A DNA stretch of 64,000 nucleotides from Anoxynatronum sibiricum (GCF_039414295.1 NZ_JBCITM010000018.1:11851-75850); one strand, 5' to 3'. Shown: positions 43,051 to 52,655, numbered from the stretch's first letter. A program made the numbers and translations. Notes: generated by a model from the sequence alone, not told the origin.

Positions 43051-43770
43051 ATGAAAATCACCGTCATTTATGGAACGCCCCGAAAAGCAAAGTCCAGCAC
43101 CTATCAGATCGCACAGGATTTTATCAACCTTTTATCTGACGGGGATCATGTCAAAGAATTTTTCCTGCCCAAAAGCATGCCTCATTTTTGTCGTGGATGT
43201 TGGGAATGCTTTACTGATCATACTAAATGTCCTGATTTTGAATATGTAAGTCCTATCATTGAGGCCATATTGGAAGCTGACTTGCTGATTTTAACAGCAC
43301 CTGTTTATGTTTATCACGTGCCAGGTCAGGTGAAAGCACTTCTTGATCATTTTGGATACCAGTGGATGGCTCATCAGCCACGAAAGGAAATGTTCCATAA
43401 ACAGGCTCTGCTCATTTCGACGGCAGCAGGTGCGGGGACCAGGTCAACCATAAAAGATTTGAAGGACAGTATGAATTTTTGGGGAATCGCCCGCACCTAT
43501 GCCTTCGGAAGAAATACGCATGCCGTAGATTGGGATAGTGTCGATGAAAAAAGGAAGCTGTTGTTCAGGAAAGATATTATTCGAATTGCCAGGAAAATAA
43601 AAGCTGCCAGTATCCATGTCACTCCCTGTTTAAAAGTAAAAGGGCTCTTTTACATGATGCGGTTGATGCATCATAAATTCAGGTTCAATCAGGCTGATGT
43701 TGTGTACTGGGAGTCACATGGCTGGCTTGAGAAAAAAAGACCATGGGATCGTGACAGACAGGCCATTTGA
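43051..43770 (+). CDS. NAD(P)H-dependent FMN reductase-like flavoprotein
   Basis: A 239-residue flavodoxin-fold protein. The N-terminal strand and phosphate loop ITVIYGTPRKAKSST bind FMN; CRGCWECFTDHTKC near residue 48 has the cysteine spacing seen in iron-sulfur flavoproteins; LLILTAPVYVYHVPGQVKALLD is the second flavin loop. The C-terminal 70 residues are basic with a possible amphipathic or membrane segment (FYMMRLMHH). It probably reduces quinones, nitro compounds or other small acceptors. GAGGAG lies 10-15 nt before ATG 43051. The neighbours do not indicate its substrate. Confidence 0.85.
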   Translation: MKITVIYGTPRKAKSSTYQIAQDFINLLSDGDHVKEFFLPKSMPHFCRGCWECFTDHTKCPDFEYVSPIIEAILEADLLILTAPVYVYHVPGQVKALLDHFGYQWMAHQPRKEMFHKQALLISTAAGAGTRSTIKDLKDSMNFWGIARTYAFGRNTHAVDWDSVDEKRKLLFRKDIIRIARKIKAASIHVTPCLKVKGLFYMMRLMHHKFRFNQADVVYWESHGWLEKKRPWDRDRQAI

Positions 43771-43838
43771 TCAGAGGATATCTGAATATGTCAAAAGCAG
43801 GATTAAAGCACAAGCCGACAGGATTGGACGTGTAAAGA

Positions 43839-44552
43839 ATGGATCATGTGAGCAAGAAATTCAGAGCAGCTTCATTTTCAAAACCACTGGTACTTAGCAT
43901 ATGCCTCATGTGCACCGCCATGGTCTTCAGACTATTGGATATTTTTGTTTTCAGGCTGGATGATTTATTGGGTGAGATTATCTTTTCCAAAATCATTGGA
44001 TTTGTGATGGTGCTTCTGTTTGTGAAAGCAATGGGAGCTCCTCTCAGCAGTATTGGCTTCAATGTGCACAACAAGTTGTCCATTTTCCTGTTGGGCGTCG
44101 TCGTTACAAGCACTTTGATGGTTCTGGGATATGCGGGAGAATTACTCATACTTGCCTCCGATTCGCCACAGTTGATCATTGCTGCCATTGATCCCAAAGC
44201 AGGGGTTACCGGCGGGATGGGCTTTGCAGTGTTTCTTCTCCTCGGGAATATCATTAACTGTTTTATGGAGGAAGGCTTGTTCAGAGGGATTATGATTCCG
44301 CTTTTAAACAGAAAGTATACGCTTCGAGTGACTCTATTTTTACAGGCATTATTGTTTGGCATCTGGCATATTCCCTGGGCTTTCAAGTGGTACCTTAGTG
44401 GAATTGTCAGTGGCCCAGGCGGGCTGATGATGGCGCTGCTGATAATTTTTCTTCCCATGGTGTTGATTGGCATTTTTTTGGTACGATGTACCATTATACA
44501 GGTTCTGTCTGAACACCATGGATATCTCATTTTATCATCAACTCAATTCTAA
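43839..44552 (+). pseudogene. CPBP-family membrane protease with disrupted C-terminus
   Basis: A 237-residue multi-TM protein of the CPBP (Abi/CaaX protease) family. The first catalytic motif EEGLFRG (EExxxR) and the second, FGIWHIPWA (FxxxH), are present. The third motif is missing from the frame. Behind a run of seven T (44473-44479) another frame encodes MYHYTGSV, a TGA at 44510, then TPWISHFIINSILN, which is the expected C-terminal helix with its H...N motif. One lost T plus one TGG-to-TGA change would explain this. I therefore read the gene as decayed, or, less likely, as an assembly error. ATG 43839 has only a weak ribosome site. Confidence 0.7.
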
Positions 44553-44611
44553 ACCTGGTTCCTATTAATACCAAAGGTGCATTAAAAAATTATTTTGAGG
44601 GGGAAAAGACA

Positions 44612-45103
44612 TTGGAAATAACACAAGCGGTAATCGACGAGTGGAAACTTATTTTTGCAGAGTATCGGTTGCTTTTACATCCCAATAAAAAGGGGGTTGA
44701 AGAAGTTGTTGGATATTTAAAGCAGCGTTATCGATTACATGAGGATCCCTCTGAAGAGGCCAAGCAGGTAGTTGTCAATAACATCGTGATGAATGAAGCC
44801 TTTTCGGCAAAGGTTCCCCATGGCAAAGAACTGATACCTGTTGTATTGAAAGTGCTTCGTGAAGAAAATGGTAACCAGCTTTATGAAAAACAGGAAGAAA
44901 TGTTTGAAAATTGTCCCATCATCATCGGCATGGAGTTTGAGACAGGGTGTATTTTTGTTGAAGGCAGCAGCGCGTTGGCAGATGAAATAACTGCTTTTCA
45001 AGGATTGGATCAAGATGATCTTGAAAACTATTATCTCGTTGCAAATTACATCAGGTGCTTAAAGAAGCGCGGCCTTTTAGAGACTGTTGTTCAACAAGCC
45101 TGA
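44612..45103 (+). CDS. Hypothetical protein, 163 residues
   Basis: I do not recognise this protein. It starts at TTG 44612, with GAGGGGG 7-8 nt upstream, and encodes a soluble, acidic, mostly helical protein without signal peptide or TM segment. A region VVNNIVMNEAFSAKVPHGK and another, PIIIGMEFETGCIFVEGSS, look like parts of one compact alpha/beta domain. It follows the broken CPBP gene by 60 bp; the restored frame of that gene runs into this one, but the clear ribosome site argues for a separate gene. A strong terminator follows. Function unknown. Confidence 0.7.
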   Translation: MEITQAVIDEWKLIFAEYRLLLHPNKKGVEEVVGYLKQRYRLHEDPSEEAKQVVVNNIVMNEAFSAKVPHGKELIPVVLKVLREENGNQLYEKQEEMFENCPIIIGMEFETGCIFVEGSSALADEITAFQGLDQDDLENYYLVANYIRCLKKRGLLETVVQQA

Positions 45104-45180
45104 TAGGGAGCCCGCGCACCCTTAAGAAGCACAACTCGAAAGCGTTCAAAGAGCTGATGGGCGTTTTCCAACTCAAATAG

Positions 45181-45233
45181 GCATAAAAAAGTCCTATTCA
45201 CAAACATTGAGCTTGTGAATAGGACTTTTATGC
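45181..45233. terminator. Strong bidirectional terminator before the SLH protein gene
   Basis: AAAAGTCCTATTCACAA pairs perfectly with TTGTGAATAGGACTTTT around a 9-nt loop, and the pairing extends into GCATA/TATGC outside. It lies between convergent genes. Confidence 0.85.
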
Positions 45234-45242
45234 ATCACGCGA

Positions 45243-48200
45243 TTATTCTTCTGTCCGCTCAATAAATCTTCTGAGCATGGAGCTCACTTCTGCCCTTGTT
45301 GCGCTTCCTTTTGGATCAAACGTATTGTCTGGTTTTCCTGAGAGAATACCCATCATTTGAATTTCTTTTACTGCTTCTTTCGCCCATGTACTCATTTCGT
45401 CTTCATCATCAAACAGCTTTTCTTCCCTGAGTTTTGCGATGTCGATGTTCATTGCCTTGATATATTTAAGCAGCATAACGGCCATTTGCTCTCTAGATAT
45501 TGGCATATCTGGTGCAAACTCATCGGATGATACTCCCTTTACGATTCCAGCAGTATTTGCCCATTGGATATATGGCAGGTAGTAAGCATCTGATTTGACA
45601 TCTTTAAATGAGCTGGATGTAAGATTAGCAGCGTCCACTTTAGCTAATTTCCCTAGAACTGTTACAAACATTCCTCGAGTCATCAGCATATCTGGAGAAA
45701 ATTTGCCATCTCCCGTGCCACTAAACAGACCTCTCTTGGTTACAAAATCTATATCTGATTTTGCCCAGTGATTTTCAGTATCTGTAAATACTGAAGCGGC
45801 ACTACTACTTTCCCCAGTCGTTTGTTGTGGCAACTCACCCTCTACTGGTGGTTTTGGTGTTTCAGCTACCGGAGCTTTCATTTGCTCTTGATCGTCCTTA
45901 TCATCTTTACTTGATGAATCTCCTCCAGAAGAACCATTTCCACTATTATTGCCTGAATTTCCGTTATTACCATTGTTACCATTATCTCCATTACTACTGT
46001 TAGTTACTGTCAGTTTGCCGTTTGTATAGCTTATCTCATAGCTTTCAGAGTTTAATACTTCTGCTTCTGATATTGATATGACATACTCGCCGACGACATT
46101 CGTATCTGTAGCATTCGTCGTAATGACAGGCTCTTTTGTAAGGCTGTCCGCACCCACCAGTCCATTAACTGTGTAGGTTAGTTTTGGCATGGCGCTTCCT
46201 TTTGCAATGCTTAGCTGATCATCTGCTTGGATGTGAAGCACTCTTTTGCTGATGCTTACTGACGTAGATGATAAGGCTTCCAAATAGTTTTGATCTGTCT
46301 GCTTTCTTGCTGTTATGATTACATTTCCAGCTTTCTTTATTGTCGCCGTATGACCAATTATGCTCACTACTCCGGCATCCGAGCTTTCAAACGAGAGCCC
46401 ACCTTCACCGCTTCCTCCTGTAGTCGTTAGAATAAACGCTTCATCCCCATAGGTTTTGGGGCCATTCTGGTGAATGCTTAGTGGCTCTTGTTCCAGCTTG
46501 TTCGTGATGACAACTTTTTTAGCCGCATTAGTTCCTGTAATTGCAGATGGATTGGATTCTTCTATTCTCAGTAGGTTTTCACTTGGCGAGACCACCGAGC
46601 TTACACTTTGCTCACCAAATGCCTGCGTCTGCGATGTCATTATCTTTGCGTTTTGGGGAGTGAGAATCCTTCTTGTGTCTCCAATTGTGACTCCGTTTGA
46701 ATTTGCTTCAGTTCCCAATACCAGCAGTGCTATGCTTTTACTGTTCACAACAAGCTTGCCATCATTGACAGCGAGCGCTTTACTTGCCAATATACCAGGC
46801 AGGTTTTCTGTTTCAATCTTTAGGAAGCCCGCCCCCTCAACCATTAAGTTATCGCCTGCAAACATTCCAATTTTGTCTGTATTAATGTGACTGATTCCCT
46901 GCAGCCTAACAGAAGCTTCTGATGGGAGAATGACCCCGTGCTCCCCTGAAACTCGAATGAATACATCTCCTAAAGCCAGCACTTTATCAATCCCATTGAA
47001 GCTGTATCCATCAGTTTCCAATGTGGCATCCGCTTTGTATCCGCCAGGCGCTGGCTCTTGTGTAAAATCCAAAGAACCTTCCACCAAAAATAGCCTGCGG
47101 CCCTGTGAGTAAAACGCTGAAGGCGCTCCCTCATCGTTTACTATCTCACTTATTCCATCTCCAGTGATGGTTTTCACATAGTTCTCCTCTGTTTGTGATG
47201 GGAAAGCAATCCTCCCATCATTAAGTATCGCTCCACTTCCGCCAAAGCTATCTGTTATCTTGATGCTTGCATTATTGACGATGCTCCCACGATTGATTAG
47301 TTCTTTTACCGTTACATCACTGGAAACATTCAGCTTTACCGACTCTTCAATCTCCAGCTTTATCTCAGTTCCCTCTAAGCTTCCATTTAAGGTCAGCTCT
47401 CCACTTCCACCAAGAATGACCGCTCCATGAGTATGAATGTCTCTTATCGTGTTTGCTCCAGTAAGGATCATATTTGTTGACTCACTCAGCTTTATATCGC
47501 CATCGAAGCTGGCATTATTCAGTCGTAAGGCAGCAGGATTACTTCCGGAGGCTGTGGAGTAAGAGACTTTGCTGTCTCCCAGCACATCATGGCTATTTAG
47601 CCTGGTCACTTGCACGCCATTGACATATACGTCATAAATGGTAGTCGCCTTGATATATTTAATGTTTTCAAATTTTCCATTTACATCAGCCCACTCCTCA
47701 GCACTTGTGTAAATGGTAGGATTACTGCCATCTCTGTTAGGGCTGATTTCGTAATACACAGGAGCTTCATTTATCGTTACTGGTGTATCAAAAGGATGCA
47801 CCGCTCCAGAGCCTCCAGAGGCAAGAAATCCACCACCATCTATAGTGATTGACCCTCCGTTAAAAGTTATAACACCATATACCCCATAGCCTGATGTTGG
47901 CCCATGATTTCCGGCTTTAGCCTCTACGCTTCCCGTTCCTTCTGCTGTTAGGTTAGAATTATTTAGATGAATTCCAGAGCCATATGTTTTATCTCCAGCA
48001 TCACCAGATTCTACCACCAGCTTTCCATTTACTCGTATCTCAGCATTAATGGCATCTATCCCTTTAGTATTTCCACCATTTCCAAACTTGGCAAAAGCAC
48101 TTACCATCGCTTCATTACCTATGGTCATCTGACCATAATATAAATTAATTCCTGTGTTTCGACCTCCGTTATTTGCTCGTCCTATCAAATGCGCCCTGTC

Positions 48201-49166
48201 TGTAACAGTTGCACTTCCAGTGATAGTCATACCATTACCGGGACTGCTTATATACTCTGTTTCTTTTGCAAAAATACCTTCCAGTTCTACATCATCTTGA
48301 ACCCTTAAATCTCCATGAAAATAAAGTCCTGAAATCCTTCCTCCAAGTGTCAGCTTGCCATTTCCTGATACTGTTGAATTACCCTTGATATAAGCTCCTA
48401 CGCTTCTCGTAGCATCAAAATCTCTCATATCAATTGTGTTGTTCCCGTTAATCACTATATCTAAATCGCCTCTACAGAAGAGTCCGTAATGGTTCGCACT
48501 TAAATCCCACTTTCCATCGTAGTCTATCTCATCCTTTGGTGCTGCAATTGTAATATTTACTCCATTTAAGGTAAGGGTGCTGGTAGTGCTGTCATAGCTC
48601 CAACCTGCACCACTGGTAGTAAAGACTGTTCCATTGCTTATTACCTTTGTTGCTCCCATCCACAGCTCTGTGACGGGATTTGCTCCTCCAGTTAACCTCA
48701 TTATAGGTGTGGCTGTTCCCACTCGTACGGTTATAGCCGGTAGGGCAACACCACTTTGTGGTACCAGCTCATCTCCCTGGCTGTCTGTAGCGGGTAGTTT
48801 TGCTTTGTAGGTATAGATAGCTCCACTTTGTGATGAATCAAAGGTATTTGAATCGCTGTTTGCCTCATCTATCTCCCAGTTTATGTTTTCGATGGTGAAG
48901 TTTATGGCTGTGCCTGTTGTCGACTCTGCATAAACAGCATTCACCACGGTGGGCATTTTTGCTTTTGCCTCTGCCTCTGTACTCTCTACTTCCACAGTGA
49001 TGTTTTTCACATCCTCTGCCAGCTCCTCAAAAGCGATGATTCTCTTTTGGTTTTCTTCCCCCTCTGCAAATACTGCTGATACACTCATTTGAAATATCAT
49101 CGTAAGTGCAAGCAGCATTGAGAGCATTTTTTTCTGATGGTTTGTTTTAAGCGGATTGGTTTTCAA
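45243..49166 (-). CDS. Large SLH-domain surface protein with C-terminal cell-wall anchor
   Basis: A 1307-residue exported protein. Signal peptide (about 1-35, ending VSAVFAEG), a long repetitive beta-rich middle (about 130-880) of the kind that forms right-handed helices in adhesins, an MBG-type domain pair (about 890-1060, with PKTYGDEAFIL), a Gly/Asn/Ser linker (GNNGNNGNSGNN), and three SLH motifs at the end (about 1120-1307; FTDTENHWAK, FKDVKSDAYY and the TWAKEAVKEI region). SLH motifs bind pyruvylated wall polymers. The start is TTG 49166, eight bases after AAAGGAGGC. A 71-residue secreted peptide is encoded 40 bp upstream. It may be an adhesin; the ligand is unknown. Confidence 0.9.
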   Translation of the reverse strand: MKTNPLKTNHQKKMLSMLLALTMIFQMSVSAVFAEGEENQKRIIAFEELAEDVKNITVEVESTEAEAKAKMPTVVNAVYAESTTGTAINFTIENINWEIDEANSDSNTFDSSQSGAIYTYKAKLPATDSQGDELVPQSGVALPAITVRVGTATPIMRLTGGANPVTELWMGATKVISNGTVFTTSGAGWSYDSTTSTLTLNGVNITIAAPKDEIDYDGKWDLSANHYGLFCRGDLDIVINGNNTIDMRDFDATRSVGAYIKGNSTVSGNGKLTLGGRISGLYFHGDLRVQDDVELEGIFAKETEYISSPGNGMTITGSATVTDRAHLIGRANNGGRNTGINLYYGQMTIGNEAMVSAFAKFGNGGNTKGIDAINAEIRVNGKLVVESGDAGDKTYGSGIHLNNSNLTAEGTGSVEAKAGNHGPTSGYGVYGVITFNGGSITIDGGGFLASGGSGAVHPFDTPVTINEAPVYYEISPNRDGSNPTIYTSAEEWADVNGKFENIKYIKATTIYDVYVNGVQVTRLNSHDVLGDSKVSYSTASGSNPAALRLNNASFDGDIKLSESTNMILTGANTIRDIHTHGAVILGGSGELTLNGSLEGTEIKLEIEESVKLNVSSDVTVKELINRGSIVNNASIKITDSFGGSGAILNDGRIAFPSQTEENYVKTITGDGISEIVNDEGAPSAFYSQGRRLFLVEGSLDFTQEPAPGGYKADATLETDGYSFNGIDKVLALGDVFIRVSGEHGVILPSEASVRLQGISHINTDKIGMFAGDNLMVEGAGFLKIETENLPGILASKALAVNDGKLVVNSKSIALLVLGTEANSNGVTIGDTRRILTPQNAKIMTSQTQAFGEQSVSSVVSPSENLLRIEESNPSAITGTNAAKKVVITNKLEQEPLSIHQNGPKTYGDEAFILTTTGGSGEGGLSFESSDAGVVSIIGHTATIKKAGNVIITARKQTDQNYLEALSSTSVSISKRVLHIQADDQLSIAKGSAMPKLTYTVNGLVGADSLTKEPVITTNATDTNVVGEYVISISEAEVLNSESYEISYTNGKLTVTNSSNGDNGNNGNNGNSGNNSGNGSSGGDSSSKDDKDDQEQMKAPVAETPKPPVEGELPQQTTGESSSAASVFTDTENHWAKSDIDFVTKRGLFSGTGDGKFSPDMLMTRGMFVTVLGKLAKVDAANLTSSSFKDVKSDAYYLPYIQWANTAGIVKGVSSDEFAPDMPISREQMAVMLLKYIKAMNIDIAKLREEKLFDDEDEMSTWAKEAVKEIQMMGILSGKPDNTFDPKGSATRAEVSSMLRRFIERTEE

Positions 49167-49206
49167 TGTTCTTTGCCTCCTTTGTTCATTTTTGGACTCA
49201 CAACCT

Positions 49207-49422
49207 TTATTTGATCCCCTTCAGTTGCTGGGCAGCTGCTTCACTGGACAGCTTTGCAACAGCGGTGCCGGTTTCTGTTTTCTGTGCATGGGGAGAAGTT
49301 CCATGGCCTGTCACAGGGTGCCCCATCAGCAGCACCAGCGCTAATGCCAATGCTGTTAAGCGTGCTGCTTTTTTTCTCACAGGAATACGGTTGATAGCTG
49401 CTGTCGTTTGATTTGCTTTCAT
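49207..49422 (-). CDS. Small putative exported protein upstream of the SLH gene
   Basis: A 71-residue product: basic N-terminus, hydrophobic segment LTALALALVLLMG (about residues 22-34), then a polar tail of 35 residues. It looks like a signal peptide with a short mature peptide, or a one-TM protein. It is 40 bp before the TTG start of the SLH protein on the same strand and would be co-transcribed. The ribosome site (AAGGGCGG) is only fair. I recognise no family. A real gene is likelier than not, given the signal-like composition and position. Confidence 0.5.
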   Translation of the reverse strand: MKANQTTAAINRIPVRKKAARLTALALALVLLMGHPVTGHGTSPHAQKTETGTAVAKLSSEAAAQQLKGIK

Positions 49423-49462
49423 GATGATCCGCCCTTTCTCAATGCCTTTTCAAACTAAAAAC

Positions 49463-49502
49463 AACTACCCCGCCTCTTTCTCAGAGGTGTGGTAGTTGTT
49501 TA
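49463..49502. terminator. Hairpin upstream of the small exported protein
   Basis: AACTACC...GCCTC pairs with GAGGTGTGGTAGTT with two mismatches. On the minus strand it is followed by GTTGTTTTT, so it resembles a terminator lying in front of the 71-residue gene, perhaps an attenuator in its leader. Confidence 0.5.
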
Positions 49503-49662
49503 TAAGGTAGCATGATGTCAAGGGTTATTCAATGGGTCATGAACAAGCGGTCGAAAATCTGCACAAGTGGTCATTTGTTTCAGAAATTCATGGCGTCTGG
49601 CGTGCCATGGGCGAATATTTTTTATGGAATCGTCCTTTTTATTATTTATCATTGGTATCATT

Positions 49663-49868
49663 TCAATTTGTCACCGGGTAAATGACCGTATGGGCAAAGC
49701 CCTTGACCACTTCTATGTACCCGGACAGCTCTTTGTCCAGTGCCAAGTCGCCGGTGTCCACCACCAGGGGGGCGGTGTCCACCACCAGGGGGGCCTGGTA
49801 CAGGGCATTCAGCTTGGAGCAGGTGAGAATCAATAGCAGAAACACCCGGCAGCCGGTTGAAAAACAGG
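49663..49868 (-). pseudogene. Possible remnant of an exported protein with a 7-residue tandem duplication
   Basis: The minus strand encodes a hydrophobic FLLLILTCSKLNA segment followed by QAPLVVDTAPLVVDTGD and ends at 49663. The DNA has a 21-bp tandem duplication (about 49751-49792) that repeats APLVVDT in frame. Upstream, a separate frame (MTLFFNRLPG) would join only through a frameshift. The only start for the main frame is a GTG without a ribosome site. I read it as a decayed or truncated gene; the family is not recognised. Confidence 0.35.
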
Positions 49869-49936
49869 GTCATTTATGATATGAACAGAATGAGACGACC
49901 GCCATCAACCGACATTGACCGCAGGAGATGAGACCT

Positions 49937-51097
49937 TTGATTAAGCGAATTATCCGAAAATGGATCAACAATCATGAAGACGTCAGCAATCATGACGTGC
50001 GCGAACAGTATATTTCCCTCTCAGGCTACCTGGGCATTTTTTGCAATGTGCTTCTTTTTGCCGTGAAGTTAGCCCTGGGGCTGTTCATCAACAGCATCGC
50101 CGTCATTACCGATGCCTTCAATAACATGACAGACATCAGCTCGTCGGTGATTTCCATCATCAGTGCCAAGATTTCCAATAAACCCCCTGACGGCAATCAC
50201 CCCCACGGCCACGGCCGGGTGGAATACATTGGTTCCCTTGTGGTGGCCGCCCTGATTTTTTTGGTGGGCTTTCAGCTGCTGCAAAAGTCTTTCCAGCGGC
50301 TGATGAACCCGGAAGTCGTTCAGTATCACCTGGTGATTGTGGTGATTTTGATCCTCTCCATTCTGGTGAAGCTTTGGATGTTTTCTTATAACCGTTACAT
50401 TGCCCGCACCATTAATTCCAGCATTAACAAGGCCGCCGCCTATGACAGTATCAGCGATGTGGCCGCCACCTCTCTGGTGGTGGTTTCCATGATCTTGGGC
50501 CAGTACACGGCTTTTCCCGTGGATGGTGCCATGGGCCTGCTCATTTCGCTGTTAATCATGTATTCCGGTTTTGACGCCGCCAAAGACACCGCCACCAGTC
50601 TGCTGGGAAAAGCCCCGGAGGACCACGTGGTGGATGCAATCTATGACATTGTTGATGGAAGTGCCCTTGTGCTGAAAGCCCATGACTTGGAGGTGCATGA
50701 GTATGGCCCGGGAAGGGTAGTGGCCTCCATTCACGCGGAAATGCCGGATACCACCCATATTGTGGATGCCCACACTGTCATTGACCAGCTGGAAAAAGAG
50801 GTGAAAAGCCAGATGGGTATTGAACTGACAGTGCACATTGACCCCGTCTCCATCGACACGGCAAAAACAGAGGCGGCGAAGGATCAGGTGCTGGCCTGCC
50901 TTAACGAAGCTGTAACCGGTGTCAAGGTGAAGGTGATTCGGGTGGCTCAGGGGGAAAAGAAAACCATGGTCACCGTTGAGGTGACCATGGCAGAACCTGC
51001 CGATGAAGACAAAATTGCGGCCATTAAACAGATACTGCATGATCGGATTGAATCTGAATGCAACGATTACCAGCTGGTGATTAATGAGGTTCAGTAG
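49937..51097 (+). CDS. Cation diffusion facilitator transporter, manganese-type signature
   Basis: A 386-residue CDF exporter: six TM helices (about 25-215) and a C-terminal cytoplasmic dimerisation domain (about 220-385) followed by an extra C-terminal stretch. Metal-site motifs are DAFNNMTD in TM2 (DxxxD pattern with Asn) and YDSISD in TM5 (DxxxD), while HPHGHGRVEY is the CDF-wide loop. DxxxD in TM5 rather than HxxxD is the pattern of the Mn2+-exporting CDF group. TTG 49937 has AGGAG at nine bases; the in-frame ATG 49928 abuts that site. It is convergent with the tail-collar genes and probably independent of them. Confidence 0.92.
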   Translation: MIKRIIRKWINNHEDVSNHDVREQYISLSGYLGIFCNVLLFAVKLALGLFINSIAVITDAFNNMTDISSSVISIISAKISNKPPDGNHPHGHGRVEYIGSLVVAALIFLVGFQLLQKSFQRLMNPEVVQYHLVIVVILILSILVKLWMFSYNRYIARTINSSINKAAAYDSISDVAATSLVVVSMILGQYTAFPVDGAMGLLISLLIMYSGFDAAKDTATSLLGKAPEDHVVDAIYDIVDGSALVLKAHDLEVHEYGPGRVVASIHAEMPDTTHIVDAHTVIDQLEKEVKSQMGIELTVHIDPVSIDTAKTEAAKDQVLACLNEAVTGVKVKVIRVAQGEKKTMVTVEVTMAEPADEDKIAAIKQILHDRIESECNDYQLVINEVQ

Positions 51098-51105
51098 AAG
51101 GCGCA

Positions 51106-51175
51106 AAGGAAGATGGGAGCTTCGCCACATACAAGTGCCATATTAAACTGGGGCAGCTTGGCATCTTCCTTTTCC
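51106..51175. terminator. Hairpin between the CDF gene and the tail-collar genes
   Basis: AAGGAAGATG pairs with CATCTTCCTT, with a partly paired interior. It lies between convergent genes and probably terminates both transcripts. Confidence 0.55.
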
Positions 51176-51247
51176 TGCCGTACTGAACGTGTTTGATCCC
51201 TTCTGATACGGGTTGAGACTGTCCCCAACGACGTTTTTCCCTTCTGT

Positions 51248-51880
51248 TTAATCAAAGCTCGGAAATATTCCCTGCAGTGCGATGATATAGTTTAATCCTA
51301 AACTGGGCATCATATTATTGACCGGCTGTCCTCCGCCTACCGCACTCGTCGAAATTTGCGGATCTATTGTCACCTCAATGTTAATGCCATCTGTTGGTGT
51401 AGCATTATCGGAATAAATTCTTTCATTTTTATCTCCCCTAGCCAGCATATGGCCTCCTGGTAGTGGCGTATTTCCTTCATTGTTGGTGTATTCAATGGTT
51501 CCAGTTACATCAGCCGTTACCTCAGCAGTATGACTGTGGGCAGGTAGATTTGCTGGTATAAGGGTTACGGTGGCACTGCCACCCTTATCGCCTACATTAT
51601 ACCCATCTCCAGCACCAATGGCTACCCGATCCCTTAAGTCAGGTAACGCAAATGTGGTTACTCCATCGCCTCCATAGGTGGTACCCAGCAGTGCAAAAAG
51701 TGCTTGGTTCTGATTAATGAGTAGCAGCTGTCCATTACAAAGGGCCCAGCCTTTTGGGGCAAAATTTCCTGCAAATATCCTAATTTCTCCAAGATAGGCC
51801 TCATTTGCCCAGGTTTGTAAGGTAAAAAGGCTGCACAGGAGAATGGTGATGATGATCATTCCTGAAATCTTTTTTTTCAT
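51248..51880 (-). CDS. Sec-exported phage tail-collar domain protein (third copy)
   Basis: A 210-residue protein: signal peptide ending LQTWA (about residue 25), then a tail-collar (microcystin-dependent protein, pfam Collar) domain. The family motif is clear: GEIRIFAGNFAPKGWALCNG, NQALFALLGTTYGGDG and FALPDLRDR, followed by LPAHSHT (PxHxH), a variable central region and the ending LGLNYIIALQGIFP. Normally such domains sit in phage tail fibres or cytoplasmic tail-like particles, without signal peptides. Start ATG 51880 is nine bases from GAAGGACG. It is the last gene of the SARP-promoter operon. Confidence 0.92.
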   Translation of the reverse strand: MKKKISGMIIITILLCSLFTLQTWANEAYLGEIRIFAGNFAPKGWALCNGQLLLINQNQALFALLGTTYGGDGVTTFALPDLRDRVAIGAGDGYNVGDKGGSATVTLIPANLPAHSHTAEVTADVTGTIEYTNNEGNTPLPGGHMLARGDKNERIYSDNATPTDGINIEVTIDPQISTSAVGGGQPVNNMMPSLGLNYIIALQGIFPSFD

Positions 51881-51910
51881 TTTTTCCACCGTCCTTCTTC
51901 ATTGTTGTAT

Positions 51911-52573
51911 TTAAGGTCTTATAGGAAACAAGCCCTCCAAAGCAATGATGTATCGAACTGTTATATAGGGCTGCATGTTGCTCACAGGCAGGCTTTCGCC
52001 GGCATCTGTAAAGGTAACCAACGCATCTGTTCCTGCCTCATTTACTGTTGCAGTCTCTACCGCAGCACCCACACCATCGGAGTAAATTCTTTCATTTTCA
52101 TTTCCCCTTGACAACACGTGGTTTGCCTGGGGTTCAGGGCTGCTTCCCATGGCATCCGAAACTTTAATGGTTCCCTCTACCTCCAGATCCATCGTTATCT
52201 CATGCCGATGGGCGGGCATTTGAGCTTCTATAAGGGTTACTTCCTTTGTTCCCATCTCTTCTCCTAATGACCTGTCTGTTAAGCCTGTTCCCTGACCTGG
52301 ATGCACAGGTACCCTTCCCCTCAAATCTGGCAGCGCAAAGGTAGTTTGTCCATCGCCGCCATAGGTGGTACCAAGTAGTGAAAATAATGCTGTGTTTTGA
52401 CTAATGGGTAATAGCTGCCCTTCACAGAAGGCCCAACCTCTTGGAGGTTTATCTCCTGAACCGGCAAAAATGGTAATTTCTCCAATAAATGGATCCCTTG
52501 CCCAGCTTTGCATGGTAAAGAAACTGCAAAGGATAAGGGTCACCATGATGATTTTCATCATTTTTCTTTTCAT
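51911..52573 (-). CDS. Sec-exported phage tail-collar domain protein (second copy)
   Basis: A 220-residue paralogue of the gene on either side. Signal peptide ending MQSWA, then GEITIFAGSGDKPPRGWAFC (a two-residue insertion compared with the siblings), LLGTTYGGDGQT, FALPDLRGR, MPAHRHE and the ending YIIALEGLFPIRP. The central part, about 60 residues, differs strongly from the others and would form the distal variable region. ATG 52573 lies about 11 bases behind GGAAAGGA; ATG 52594 is in frame but less well placed. The copies are spaced 30-80 bp apart in one operon. Confidence 0.92.
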   Translation of the reverse strand: MKRKMMKIIMVTLILCSFFTMQSWARDPFIGEITIFAGSGDKPPRGWAFCEGQLLPISQNTALFSLLGTTYGGDGQTTFALPDLRGRVPVHPGQGTGLTDRSLGEEMGTKEVTLIEAQMPAHRHEITMDLEVEGTIKVSDAMGSSPEPQANHVLSRGNENERIYSDGVGAAVETATVNEAGTDALVTFTDAGESLPVSNMQPYITVRYIIALEGLFPIRP

Positions 52574-52655
52574 TATATATCCAATCCTTTCCATTATCTT
52601 CTTTTAGGATTCGATTGCTTGCTATCAGTTAAGCTTCTTGCCGATGCATGCCTCT

